Source: Caldilinea sp. CFX5
GTDB lineage: Bacteria; Chloroflexota; Anaerolineae; Caldilineales; Caldilineaceae
DNA length: 64,000 bases
Reading direction: 5' to 3'
NCBI GenBank assembly: GCA_021405325.1
Contig: QWII01000053.1
Span: 1-64,000 of the forward strand
Shown here: positions 45,290 through 53,773 of the stretch, in pieces
Numbering within the stretch: the first letter of the stretch is position 1
Layout of the letters: every line of letters starts with the position of its first letter
The notes under the pieces: generated by a model
The model's database searches: none
What the model was told of the DNA's origin: nothing
The model's input: only the letters and a program-made list of their open reading frames with translations
Position numbers and translations under genes: made by a program

Positions 45290-46567
45290 ATGAAGTTGAT
45301 CCCGCGCTATTTCATCATCTTGTGTCTCTTGTTGACCGGCTGTCTCCCGGCGCCCACGGCCCCGCCGGTGGAACCCAACGCCGGCCATTGGCAGACCTGG
45401 GTCGTGACCGATGTGGCGGCGGTGCGCCCGTCGGCGCCGCCCGACCAAGCCGCCACCCAAGCGGAGTTAAAGGAAGTGCAGGCGGCGGTGGCCGGACGCG
45501 ATGAAGCCACCCTGCAACAGATCGCCTACTGGGACAGCGGCGCACCCTCCTACCGCTGGATCGAAATTGCCTTTGCGCAAAATCGCGCCAAACCCGCACC
45601 GGGTCCGCGGGTGGTACGACTGATGTCATTACTCAACGTGGCGATTTATGACGCGCTGGTCGTGGCGTGGGACACGAAATACACCTACAACCGCCCACGC
45701 CCCGCCGCCCCTGGTTTGCAGGTATTGGCGCAACACACCAACAGCCCATCCTATCCATCCGAACATGCGGTGGCGGCAGGAGCAGCCTCGACCATCCTGG
45801 CTTACATCTATCCCGACATTGCACAGGAATTCCTGGACAAAGCACAAGCCGCAGCCAATTCCCGTGTGTTGGCTGGCGCGCACTACCCCAGTGATGTGGC
45901 GGCTGGATTGGCGCTGGGCAAAGCTGTAGCCGAACAGGTGATCGCCCGCGCCCAGGTGGACGATGCCCTGCCCGCCTGGGATGGCGTGATCCCCAGCGAA
46001 CCCGGTCACTGGACGGGCGAGAAACCCGTCGAGCCGACCGCCGGCAAGTGGCAAACCTGGGTGTTGACTTCGGTAGAGGAAGTTCTTCCCGAACCGCCGC
46101 TGGCGGTTGATTCACCCGAACTGGCGGCGGAACTGCAAATGGTGCAGACTTTTACCCGTACCTGGCAGAGCAACTATATCGCCGCTGGCTGGCAGACGCC
46201 GACGGGTGCCTTTGAGAGTTGGTACACCTTTGCTAACACACGCATGTTTGAGAGTGGACAGGATGCCAATGCCGTGCGCGCCGCCCGCATCTATGCCATG
46301 ATGAGTGTGGCGCACTACGATGCGTTGATCGCTTGTTGGCACGCCAAGTATCTCTACTGGTATCCGCGTCCCTTCCAACTCGACCCGGCGCTGACAACGG
46401 TCTTCCCGACACCGAACTACCCCAGCTATCCATCGGGGCATGGTTGTGCATCGGGCGCCATCTCCGAAGTGCTGGCGGACCAGTTCCCGGCTTACGCCGA
46501 CTTTATCCGCGGTCGCGCCACCGAAGCGCTCGATTCACGCCTGTGGGCAGGTAACGGGAGGACTTGA
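45290..46567 (+). CDS. Tandem PAP2/vanadium-haloperoxidase-like lipoprotein, C-terminally truncated
   Basis: ATG 45290 with AAGGAG upstream gives 425 residues; lipobox LLTGC, Cys18. Two homologous halves each begin with AGxWQTWV. The first has all PAP2 motifs: KYTYNRPRP, SYPSEH and SRVLAGAHYPSD. The second has KYLYWYPRP and SYPSGH but ends at SRLWAG then NGRT and stop, so the last motif (HxxSD) is missing. A 3' deletion probably removed about 30 codons. It would be an extracytoplasmic phosphatase or haloperoxidase, with only the first site complete. Its signal region resembles that of the bicupin lipoprotein. Confidence 0.85.
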   Translation: MKLIPRYFIILCLLLTGCLPAPTAPPVEPNAGHWQTWVVTDVAAVRPSAPPDQAATQAELKEVQAAVAGRDEATLQQIAYWDSGAPSYRWIEIAFAQNRAKPAPGPRVVRLMSLLNVAIYDALVVAWDTKYTYNRPRPAAPGLQVLAQHTNSPSYPSEHAVAAGAASTILAYIYPDIAQEFLDKAQAAANSRVLAGAHYPSDVAAGLALGKAVAEQVIARAQVDDALPAWDGVIPSEPGHWTGEKPVEPTAGKWQTWVLTSVEEVLPEPPLAVDSPELAAELQMVQTFTRTWQSNYIAAGWQTPTGAFESWYTFANTRMFESGQDANAVRAARIYAMMSVAHYDALIACWHAKYLYWYPRPFQLDPALTTVFPTPNYPSYPSGHGCASGAISEVLADQFPAYADFIRGRATEALDSRLWAGNGRT

Positions 46568-46590
46568 AGAAGGACACAAGAAGAGGTAAC

Positions 46591-47148
46591 ATGCTCATTC
46601 GATTGGCAACGATGACCGATGCACCCGGCATGGCACAAGTGATGGTTGACACCTGGCTCGCAGCACACCGCGAACAAGTGCCAGAAGGACAATGGCAACG
46701 ACGGCGCGAGGAGTGGAGCTATGCCGATTCCGAGCGCAGTTGGCGCAGATTGTTGGCGGAAATTGAGGATGGCAGCAATACCGAAGATTGCCCCTATGTC
46801 GCTGTCAGTGAGGAAGGCGCAGTGGTGGGCATCGCACTCGGTTGCCCAGCCGGGTTAGAGTTACTGCCCAACGCCGCCGAAGTCAGCGCCCTCTATGTGC
46901 GACCCACTGAGCAAGGACAGGGCTTGGGCCGTCGTCTCGTGCAGGCGGTGGCAGCGCATCAAGCCCGATTGGGTCGCCAGGCGCTTATGATTAGCGTACT
47001 CACGAACAACGCGCCCGCCCGCCGCTTCTACGAAGCCCTCGGTGGACAGTTGATTGGCACTCGCCAAACCGAAGATTACGGCTATCCGGAACCGCAGGTC
47101 GTCTATGGCTGGCCGGATATTCGTGAGTTGGCCTGTATGTTGGATTGA
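46591..47148 (+). CDS. GNAT-family N-acetyltransferase
   Basis: 185 residues from ATG 46591 (AGAGG upstream); a TTG at 46564 is less likely. The acetyl-CoA motif A is VSALYVRPTEQGQGLGRRLV, followed by VLTNNAPARRFYEALGG, typical of the fold. Substrate could be an amine, peptide N-terminus or antibiotic. It follows the truncated haloperoxidase gene by 23 nt, a junction that may have been created by the deletion. Confidence 0.88.
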   Translation: MLIRLATMTDAPGMAQVMVDTWLAAHREQVPEGQWQRRREEWSYADSERSWRRLLAEIEDGSNTEDCPYVAVSEEGAVVGIALGCPAGLELLPNAAEVSALYVRPTEQGQGLGRRLVQAVAAHQARLGRQALMISVLTNNAPARRFYEALGGQLIGTRQTEDYGYPEPQVVYGWPDIRELACMLD

Positions 47149-47170
47149 TACGCGCCTAAGGATGACTACT

Positions 47171-47719
47171 ATGACTATATCTGATTCTGTTTCTTTGCCA
47201 CCTATACAACGCCAAGAAGCAACCCCTATGCAGGCATTGCACGCCGAATGTGAGGAACTTGCCCATACGAAGCCCGGGGATGTTCAGAAAATTGCTTCAT
47301 TACATTTTAAAATGATCCTCAACTACTATGAAGATGTAAGGGAACAGGCACAGCGTAGCTTTTTCTGGGCGCTGGTTGCCGCAGGCGTTGGGACAGCTTT
47401 TTTGGTATGCGCAGCGATTGGCTACATGATGAGTACGAGTGCTAACGCCAACCTCAGCTTGGTGGCTGGTGTACTCATTCAAGTCATTTCTGCGATCAAC
47501 TTCTACCTATATGCACGTACAGCGCGGCAATTCGCTTCCTTTCACATATGTTTAGAAAGAACAAATCGCTTTCTACTCGCTAACAGCTTGTGCGAACATT
47601 TAAGTGATGAGCATGGAAATGAAGCACGCAAAGAATTGATTCGCATCATTGCGAATGCACCACTACTGACTTTGGACAACATCAATGGCAATCCGTCACA
47701 AGTGGTTGCGTCGAGCTGA
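47171..47719 (+). CDS. Two-TM protein resembling TRADD-N-associated membrane domains
   Basis: ATG 47171 with AAGG upstream gives 182 residues; the GNAT gene ends 22 nt before. An N-terminal helical part (KIASLHFKMILNYYEDVREQ) leads to two membrane helices (about 70-95 and 100-120, SLVAGVLIQVISAINFYLY) and a charged helical tail (ERTNRFLLANSLCEHLSD). This matches my memory of the cyanobacterial-type TRADD-N-associated 2-TM domain, which appears in predicted conflict systems. Usually a TRADD-N or effector part accompanies it; here it is alone. Family assignment needs a profile search. Confidence 0.6.
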   Translation: MTISDSVSLPPIQRQEATPMQALHAECEELAHTKPGDVQKIASLHFKMILNYYEDVREQAQRSFFWALVAAGVGTAFLVCAAIGYMMSTSANANLSLVAGVLIQVISAINFYLYARTARQFASFHICLERTNRFLLANSLCEHLSDEHGNEARKELIRIIANAPLLTLDNINGNPSQVVASS

Positions 47720-47869
47720 GTTCATACGGTTGCAGTGAATATGTACACGACTCGGCTGAGGTCGGTCAGTGCGTGTCCTGGTTGCAGCAATGGTTTCGTC
47801 AACTCTTTACCGAGGGCAACGACACGCCACTCGCAGAATCTATACGGCTGGTTTTGTCATCAGTAATGG

Positions 47870-50800
47870 TCATGAGATGATTGACGTTGCTGGCTGACGC
47901 GCCAACATGATGGCCTGCTCTAACGATAGTTTGCGCCCCTTCTCCCAGGCTGCGTTGAAGGTCTGTTCATCGAGTTGGCTGCGAAGTTGGGCAAGCGCCT
48001 GCTCTTGATCGGCCTGTTCCAGTGTGTCGAAAACGATGTTGAGCGCCAGTAGCTGGCTTTCTGCCAGGCTGAGCAACGTAGTCGCCAGTGGTAAGCGCCC
48101 TTGTAACTGATGAATACGCGCCAGCCCAGCGATCGCTCTGACCATGCCGTGTGGGTTATCCAACTCGCCATAAAGCGCCAGGCTTTCATGATAGAGCGTT
48201 TGCGCCATAGTCTGATCATCGAGTTTGCTGCGCACATTGGCCAGCGAAGCCAGTGTCGATGCCACGCCGCGTTTATCGCCAACTTCACGCCGCAATGCCA
48301 GGCTCTGTTCGTAAAGCAATTGAGCCTCTGCATAATTCGCTTGTAGATAGGCTACATCGCCTAAACTGATGAGGGGGATGGATGCGCCAAGCTTATTGCC
48401 TACTTCGCGGAATAGATTTAAACTTTCGGACAAAACGGTTTGGGCAGTGACAAAGTCGCGCTGGCTTATCGCTACCAGCCCCAAAGCATGGAGCGCGTAC
48501 CCAATCAGCGGCTTGTTGCCAGCGTTGAGGCGTAACGCCAGACATTCGCTAAAAAACGAGTGAGCTTCCTCATTCTTTCCTTGCTCAAACGCCACATGCC
48601 CCAAGATGCTGAGTACCTCGCTCTGCCCAGTTGGATCATTAACCTGGCGATAGAGAGAGAGGCTTGTTTGCAGATTAGCTTGGGCAGACACAAAGTCGCG
48701 ATTGCGCCAGTGAGCGTGGCCGGCCTTCCACAAGGCTCTGGCCTCCCAACCAAGCGCAGATGCTGCCAAATCTTGGTCGGAACTAGCTTCTTGGTTAGAA
48801 CTCACTGTGTAGGGCAAGGCCAGCGCTTCTGCCAAAGATTGCCGCCCTTCACGCCAATAACCACGCACATCCCAAAATTCGCTCAATGCGCCTGTCAGAC
48901 GCAGGGCTTCTGCCCGCAGCCCTTGCTGGATCGCCCAGCCTAAGGCGAGGCGCAGATTGTCGTGGACGCGTTCCAATTGTGTCAGCCAGTGTTCTTGTTG
49001 TGAGCTTAGCCTTTGTGCATAGGCTGTTTCAGCCAATTGTGTAAAAAAGTCGAGGTGATTGCTCCGCAGGCGAACATCCTCCCCGGCGCTCAGCAGCTTT
49101 TCATGTGCGTATTCCCGAATCGTCTCCAACAGTCGGTAGTGCGTTTCCTCGCCAACATGGCTGATCACCACCAGCGATTTATCGACCAAGTTCGTCATCA
49201 GGTCGAGCAGCGAAGTGGCAAACGGGCCACAGACCTGTTCGACGGCCGTCAGCGGAAAGCCACCAGCGAAAACGGCCAAGCGGCGCAACAATACGCGTTC
49301 AGCTTCCGTCAACAGGTTGTAGCTCCAATCAATGGTGGCGCGTAAGGTTTGCTGGCGCGGCGGTGCGGCACGGCTACCGGCGGTCAGCAGATGCAAACTC
49401 TCGTGCAAGCGTGCGGCGATGTGGGCGATGGGGAGAAGCCGTGCGCGTGCTGCTGCCAATTCTAGTGCCAGCGGAATGCCGTCGAGTCTGCGGCAGATCT
49501 GCACGATCGCTGTCACGTCAGCATCATTGAGTACGAAGCGCGGGTGAATTTGGTGTACCCGTTGTAAAAAGAGTTGCAGTGCCGCATAGCTGGTCAAAAC
49601 ATGGGCGGGTTCGGTTTTTTGTGCTGATAGTTGCAGCGCTGGATAGGCCAACCCTGTCAATTCGTGCAGATATTCGGCCTGGAGCGCCAACCGCTCACGC
49701 GAAGTCACCAACAGGGTAACGCTCGGCGCTGATTGTAGGATCGCCAGCAACAGATCGACATCCGGCAGTAATTGCTCGTAGTTATCCAAAACTAACAAAC
49801 AATTTTGACGAGCTAACGTGGCGCAAAGCTGTTGTTGCGGCGCCTGCGACCCCTGTAACGGAACATTGAGCGCACTGAGAATCGCTTGCGCCAGAAATTG
49901 CGCCGACGAAACACCAGCCAACGGTACAAAGAGTGCCCCATGCTGAAAGTTGGCGCTTTGCTCTGTGGCAGCCGCCAACGCCAGGCGGGTCTTCCCCATG
50001 CCGCCCGCCCCCATAATGGTGATCAAGCGGCACATCGGGTTGCCGATCAACTCGCCCAGTTCGGCTAGTTCATGGTCGCGACCAATCAGCGGGGTAGGGG
50101 GAATCGGTAGAGGGGGTGGGACAGGGTGCGGGGGGGAATGGGTGGCGGGGTGATCCTGCGGGGCATTCACCTTGTCACCCTGCCATCTTGTCACCGTGTC
50201 AAATACACCGGTGCGGATGGCTTCAACCAGTGCCAGTGTCTCGGCATCCGGCTCGACCGCCAACTCTTCAGCCAACACTTGGCGACAGGTTTCAAACTGC
50301 GCCAGCGCCGCGGCCCGTTGACCATTACGCGCCAGCCGGGTCATCAACTGGCGGTGCGCCTCTTCCCGCCACGGTTCCAGGGTCAACAGACGGCGGGTGT
50401 GGCTGATGGCCGCGGCTAAGTCGCCTCCTTGCTCATGCCAGTTGGCAAGCGTATATAGCCCTTGCAGTACAGCTTCGCGATAGTGAGCGCGCTGCACCAG
50501 CACCCACTGTTCAAAGTCGGGCGCTTCGCGGACATAGAAACCTTCCAAAAAGTCGCCACGGTAGAGCGCCAAGGCGGCTTGCCAGGTGTGGATCGTTTCC
50601 GGTGTGGGTGGTTGACCAATGCCGGCCAGAAAACCTTCGGTGTCCAGGTGATAAGGCTGCTGGCGGTTGAAGGCGACCGTCTGCCGGTCTACTACTACGG
50701 TGTCACCGACCAGATCGCGCAGGTTGGAGAGACATTTGCTCAGGCTGGTGCGCGCCGCCGCTTCCGGTTGATCGCCCCAGAAGAGACCGGCCAACGTCGG

Positions 50801-50938
50801 GCGCGTGTGGGGCCGCCCGGTGACCGCGAGGTAATAGAGCAACGCTTGCGCTTTGCTGGAGCGGAAGCCGGTCACGGGCTGACCATGATAGTGTACGGCC
50901 GGACTGCCGAATAGGGTCAGTTGAAGTACGTTAGTCAT
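47870..50938 (-). CDS. BTAD (SARP-type) STAND transcriptional regulator with TPR tail (second copy)
   Basis: 1022 residues from ATG 50938. DNA-binding domain 1-95, BTAD about 100-245 (DFEQWVLVQRAHYREAVLQ), NB-ARC-like NTPase with Walker A GAGGMGKTR and Walker B LLVLDNYEQLLPD, then TPRs (about 640-1000). The first 240 residues are nearly the same as in the regulator at 30819, while the C-terminal sensory half differs, so the two probably bind similar DNA sites but answer different signals. A TTCACA-N17-TATAAT promoter precedes it. Targets unknown. Confidence 0.9.
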   Translation of the reverse strand: MTNVLQLTLFGSPAVHYHGQPVTGFRSSKAQALLYYLAVTGRPHTRPTLAGLFWGDQPEAAARTSLSKCLSNLRDLVGDTVVVDRQTVAFNRQQPYHLDTEGFLAGIGQPPTPETIHTWQAALALYRGDFLEGFYVREAPDFEQWVLVQRAHYREAVLQGLYTLANWHEQGGDLAAAISHTRRLLTLEPWREEAHRQLMTRLARNGQRAAALAQFETCRQVLAEELAVEPDAETLALVEAIRTGVFDTVTRWQGDKVNAPQDHPATHSPPHPVPPPLPIPPTPLIGRDHELAELGELIGNPMCRLITIMGAGGMGKTRLALAAATEQSANFQHGALFVPLAGVSSAQFLAQAILSALNVPLQGSQAPQQQLCATLARQNCLLVLDNYEQLLPDVDLLLAILQSAPSVTLLVTSRERLALQAEYLHELTGLAYPALQLSAQKTEPAHVLTSYAALQLFLQRVHQIHPRFVLNDADVTAIVQICRRLDGIPLALELAAARARLLPIAHIAARLHESLHLLTAGSRAAPPRQQTLRATIDWSYNLLTEAERVLLRRLAVFAGGFPLTAVEQVCGPFATSLLDLMTNLVDKSLVVISHVGEETHYRLLETIREYAHEKLLSAGEDVRLRSNHLDFFTQLAETAYAQRLSSQQEHWLTQLERVHDNLRLALGWAIQQGLRAEALRLTGALSEFWDVRGYWREGRQSLAEALALPYTVSSNQEASSDQDLAASALGWEARALWKAGHAHWRNRDFVSAQANLQTSLSLYRQVNDPTGQSEVLSILGHVAFEQGKNEEAHSFFSECLALRLNAGNKPLIGYALHALGLVAISQRDFVTAQTVLSESLNLFREVGNKLGASIPLISLGDVAYLQANYAEAQLLYEQSLALRREVGDKRGVASTLASLANVRSKLDDQTMAQTLYHESLALYGELDNPHGMVRAIAGLARIHQLQGRLPLATTLLSLAESQLLALNIVFDTLEQADQEQALAQLRSQLDEQTFNAAWEKGRKLSLEQAIMLARQPATSIIS

Positions 50939-51026
50939 AGGATGAAGTTGGGCATCGCTCGTCGCGGTTTCGTCGCGCTGTTGTAGTAAGCTGCGATAGC
51001 GCCGCCACCATCGTAACTATGTGGTC

Positions 51027-51055
51027 ATTATAGCGTATTTGCTGGCGCTTGTGAA
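51027..51055 (-). promoter_or_regulatory. Promoter TTCACA-N17-TATAAT for the second BTAD regulator
   Basis: Minus-strand TTCACA (51050-51055) and TATAAT (51027-51032) are 17 nt apart, about 90 nt upstream of ATG 50938. The rest of the 258-nt gap to the HigA gene has no other feature I can support. Confidence 0.65.
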
Positions 51056-51196
51056 GGGGGTAAAAATCAGCATAATACAGGCAAAGGAGCAATCCATGAT
51101 GGATCAGCAAAGTTAGATCGAACTCGCAACCACGGTCTGCGACCATGCTGGCTCCAGCCAGGGTCGCTAGAGATTATCCACACCTGGGAAAAGATG

Positions 51197-51619
51197 TTAG
51201 ACGGCAAGTGGAGTGTGCTGTGTTACACTAGGATGTTTCTCCAACGGGGTATTGGTCGACAACGGATAAGGCTGAATCAACACCGAAGCGGGAATGCCGG
51301 TCCCTGCCTCCAAGCGGCGAATCATCGCCAAGGTCAAGCGGCGGCGACGGTTCATAATCTCGGAGACGCGATGGGCTGAACCGATAAACGGCTCTAATGT
51401 TTTGCGCGTCAACCCTCGGCTTTCCAGATAGTATTCAAGCGCTGCAATCGGTGAAGGTTTGGGAATGGGATAACGCGCATCTTCATAGACTTTGACCAGT
51501 GTTGCCAATACATCCAGGCGATCTTCCTCTGGCGAGCCAGGGGCAGCATTCATAAGCGACTCGATTTCATGCAGAGCAGCTTGGTAATCGTGTTCAGTAC
51601 GAATCGGCTTAATTTCCAT
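51197..51619 (-). CDS. higA: HigA-type antitoxin
   Basis: 140 residues. The N-terminal TEHDYQAALHEIESLM and the helix-turn-helix SRGLTRKTLEPFIGSAHRVS...RRRLTLAMIRRL are those of the HigA/COG5499 group. It should bind and silence the HigB toxin and repress their promoter. Starts 9 nt after higB. The C-terminal tail after residue 115 is longer than usual and polar. Confidence 0.85.
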   Translation of the reverse strand: MEIKPIRTEHDYQAALHEIESLMNAAPGSPEEDRLDVLATLVKVYEDARYPIPKPSPIAALEYYLESRGLTRKTLEPFIGSAHRVSEIMNRRRRLTLAMIRRLEAGTGIPASVLIQPYPLSTNTPLEKHPSVTQHTPLAV

Positions 51620-51628
51620 ATGGATTCC

Positions 51629-51922
51629 TCAAATTGTTACTGCATCGATCCGATCATATTCGACATGGGTTCCGATAAAACGGATATAGACGATCTCTGT
51701 GTTGTAGTGAATATGCGTCACCAGGCGATAGTGATTGCCGCGAATGTTGAAGACAACTCGATTGTTTGCCAGAAAAGAGGCGCTTGCATACACCGCTCGA
51801 ATATCCGCTGGTGTTTTCCAGAGTGAACGTTCGGTGTCGTCATACCAGGCTTGTAGGGCTTCTTCAGCGTCAGAATGTTTTTCCCAAAATTCGCGTAATG
51901 TACTCTTGGCAATAATTCGCAT
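51629..51922 (-). CDS. higB: HigB-type mRNA interferase toxin
   Basis: 97 residues from ATG 51922 (a GTG at 51934 is possible). RIIAKSTLREFWEKHSDAEE, VFNIRGNHYRLV and VYIRFIGTHVEYDRID are the HigB signature. It is a RelE-fold ribosome-dependent endonuclease. Toxin-first order with higA is typical of this system. Confidence 0.88.
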   Translation of the reverse strand: MRIIAKSTLREFWEKHSDAEEALQAWYDDTERSLWKTPADIRAVYASASFLANNRVVFNIRGNHYRLVTHIHYNTEIVYIRFIGTHVEYDRIDAVTI

Positions 51923-51944
51923 ACGGTTGTTCACTAATTGTTAG

Positions 51945-51957
51945 TCCCATTTTGGGA
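51945..51957. promoter_or_regulatory. Palindrome at the higBA transcription start
   Basis: TCCCATTTTGGGA is a 13-nt palindrome just after the -10 box of the higBA promoter, overlapping the predicted start point. It is a likely operator for HigA. Confidence 0.5.
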
Positions 51958-51958
51958 T

Positions 51959-51987
51959 ATTGTAGCATCTGTACAGCTTTATGTCAA
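51959..51987 (-). promoter_or_regulatory. Promoter of higBA (TTGACA-N17-TACAAT)
   Basis: On the minus strand TTGACA (51982-51987) and TACAAT (51959-51964) are separated by 17 nt, a near-consensus sigma-70 promoter. Transcription would start near 51952. Confidence 0.7.
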
Positions 51988-52005
51988 TTGTCAAATATCT
52001 ACAGG

Positions 52006-52785
52006 ATGCATCTCAGGTCCCAGGCAGAAGCCTTAATTGCCGAGGCAACGGCTGACCCCGATGTGATCGGCCTGGTGTTGACCGGCTCGCGGGCGATTGG
52101 CGCGACCGGTCCTGATTCGGATTATGATGTCGTCTTTGTCGTTACCGATGATGCGCTAGCGCGCTATGAAGCGACGAAAACCTTCCCGCCACGCGGGATC
52201 ACGCTGCCATCATCCATTAGCACAAAAGATATGTGGAATGAATCACCGCGCAGCCTGCAACTGGAAAACGTTGTCGCCGGGGTATTGCCAACCTGGGCAG
52301 AGGCGCGCATTCTCTATGACCGCAGCGGGGAGACAGAACGTATTTTTGCCCCCTTGCGCTTTATGACGGCGGAGCAAGCAAAGAAGGCCGCCGCCGGTTT
52401 TTATGACGCCTATCTGAATGGCTTCTACCGTTCGCTCAAATGCTGGCGACGGGGCAACACATTGGGCGGTCGTTTGGAAGCAGCGCAATCGACAGATTAC
52501 CTCTTACATCTGCTCTTTGCCCTGGAGCAACGCTGGCGCCCCTATAGTAGCCGGCTGATTTTCCACCTACATCATCTGGCTGGGCAAGGCTGGCAGAGCG
52601 GTGAATTGGATGTGTTTTTGCTCGATCTGATCAGCACCGGCAACCCAACTCGTCAACAAGCGCTCATGCGGCGCGTTGCCGCCCTGCTGAATGAGCGCGG
52701 TTTTGCTCATGTCTATGATGATTGGGAAGGGAAAATCGATCAGGCGCTCGGTTGGGTTTTTGCTTGGTCGATTGCGCCAGGATAA
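52006..52785 (+). CDS. Nucleotidyltransferase-fold protein
   Basis: 259 residues from ATG 52006 (ACAGG just upstream). The catalytic pattern LTGSRAIGATGPDSDYDVVFVV has the GSR and SDYD motifs with Asp39 and Asp41 as metal ligands. The helical C-terminus (GFYDAYLNGFYRSLKCW, STDYLLHLLFALEQRW) resembles aminoglycoside-nucleotidyltransferase-like or DUF4037-type relatives. It would transfer a nucleotide to an unknown acceptor. It is divergent from higBA and shares the promoter gap. Confidence 0.75.
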   Translation: MHLRSQAEALIAEATADPDVIGLVLTGSRAIGATGPDSDYDVVFVVTDDALARYEATKTFPPRGITLPSSISTKDMWNESPRSLQLENVVAGVLPTWAEARILYDRSGETERIFAPLRFMTAEQAKKAAAGFYDAYLNGFYRSLKCWRRGNTLGGRLEAAQSTDYLLHLLFALEQRWRPYSSRLIFHLHHLAGQGWQSGELDVFLLDLISTGNPTRQQALMRRVAALLNERGFAHVYDDWEGKIDQALGWVFAWSIAPG

Positions 52786-52801
52786 ATCATAAGGAGCCAC
52801 C

Positions 52802-53599
52802 ATGTCCAACCTTCACTTTGACTGGATCACCATCCCCGCCGGCGACTGCTGGATCGGCAGCGACCCGGCGCAAGATGACCTTGCCTTGGCCTGTGAATTG
52901 CCACAACATCAACTCTACCTGCCCACCTACCAGATCGCCCGCGTCCCCGTGACCGTGGCGCAGTTTGCCGCGTTCACCCAAGCCACAGGTTATCACACTA
53001 CCGCCGAGTTGCAGGGTAACAGTTGGGGCGTCAATCCATCTGGCTGGTACGAAATCCCCGGCGCCACCTGGCGGAACCCGCGTGGTGGCGAAGACGAACG
53101 CGCACGCAAAGCCGATCACCCTGTAACCTGTGTCTCGTGGTATGATGCGCTGGCCTTTTGTCGCTGGGCCGGGGTGCGTCTGCCCAGCGAGGTCGAGTGG
53201 GAAAAGGCGGCGCGCGGCGCTGATCAACGACTCTTCCCCTGGGGTAATGCGCCAGCGACAGCCCAGCACGGCAATTGTGACTTCATCATTGGCGACACGA
53301 CGCCAGTCGGCACTTATCCCCTCGGCGCCAGCCCTTATGGCATGCTCGACGCCCTCGGCAATGTGCGCGAATGGACGTCAACCCTGTGGGGGCCATATGC
53401 GGATCTGTCCGCCTATGCCTACCCCTATCAGTCTGACGATGGCCGTGAAGACGCCGCCGCGCCGGACGCGGTCTGTCGCGTCATGCACCAGGGTTCGTTT
53501 GCCAGCAACGTGCAGAATCTGCGCTGCGCCGCTCGGCATGGCAACCCGCCGACCCACCGCGATTTTGTGAGTGGCTTTCGCGTGGCGACCAGCGTATAA
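52802..53599 (+). CDS. SUMF1-domain protein lacking the formylglycine-generating cysteine pair
   Basis: 265 residues, ATG 52802 after AAGGAG. The SUMF1 fold is clear: TIPAGDCWIGSD, IARVPVTVAQFAAF, VSWYDALAFCRWAG, RLPSEVEWEKAARG and GNVREWTS. In genuine formylglycine-generating enzymes two active-site cysteines precede RCAAR; here the segment is SFASNVQNLRCAAR without them. So it is probably not a sulfatase activator but one of the many SUMF1-type proteins of other function. No sulfatase gene is near. It stands ahead of the sugar-transport operon by 174 nt. Confidence 0.85.
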   Translation: MSNLHFDWITIPAGDCWIGSDPAQDDLALACELPQHQLYLPTYQIARVPVTVAQFAAFTQATGYHTTAELQGNSWGVNPSGWYEIPGATWRNPRGGEDERARKADHPVTCVSWYDALAFCRWAGVRLPSEVEWEKAARGADQRLFPWGNAPATAQHGNCDFIIGDTTPVGTYPLGASPYGMLDALGNVREWTSTLWGPYADLSAYAYPYQSDDGREDAAAPDAVCRVMHQGSFASNVQNLRCAARHGNPPTHRDFVSGFRVATSV

Positions 53600-53773
53600 C
53601 GCGGTTGGCGCCATTCTATATCCAATCACAGATCAAGGGTATAGATCAGATATAGCTTCCGCCACCCAGGAACCCGCCTTACACGCCTCGCCCCCCGCCT
53701 CCGGTACAGTAGCAGCACAGTTTTCTCTACATCTGATATCAATTCCTTGTGTGCGTGTTCATGGGAGGCAACG

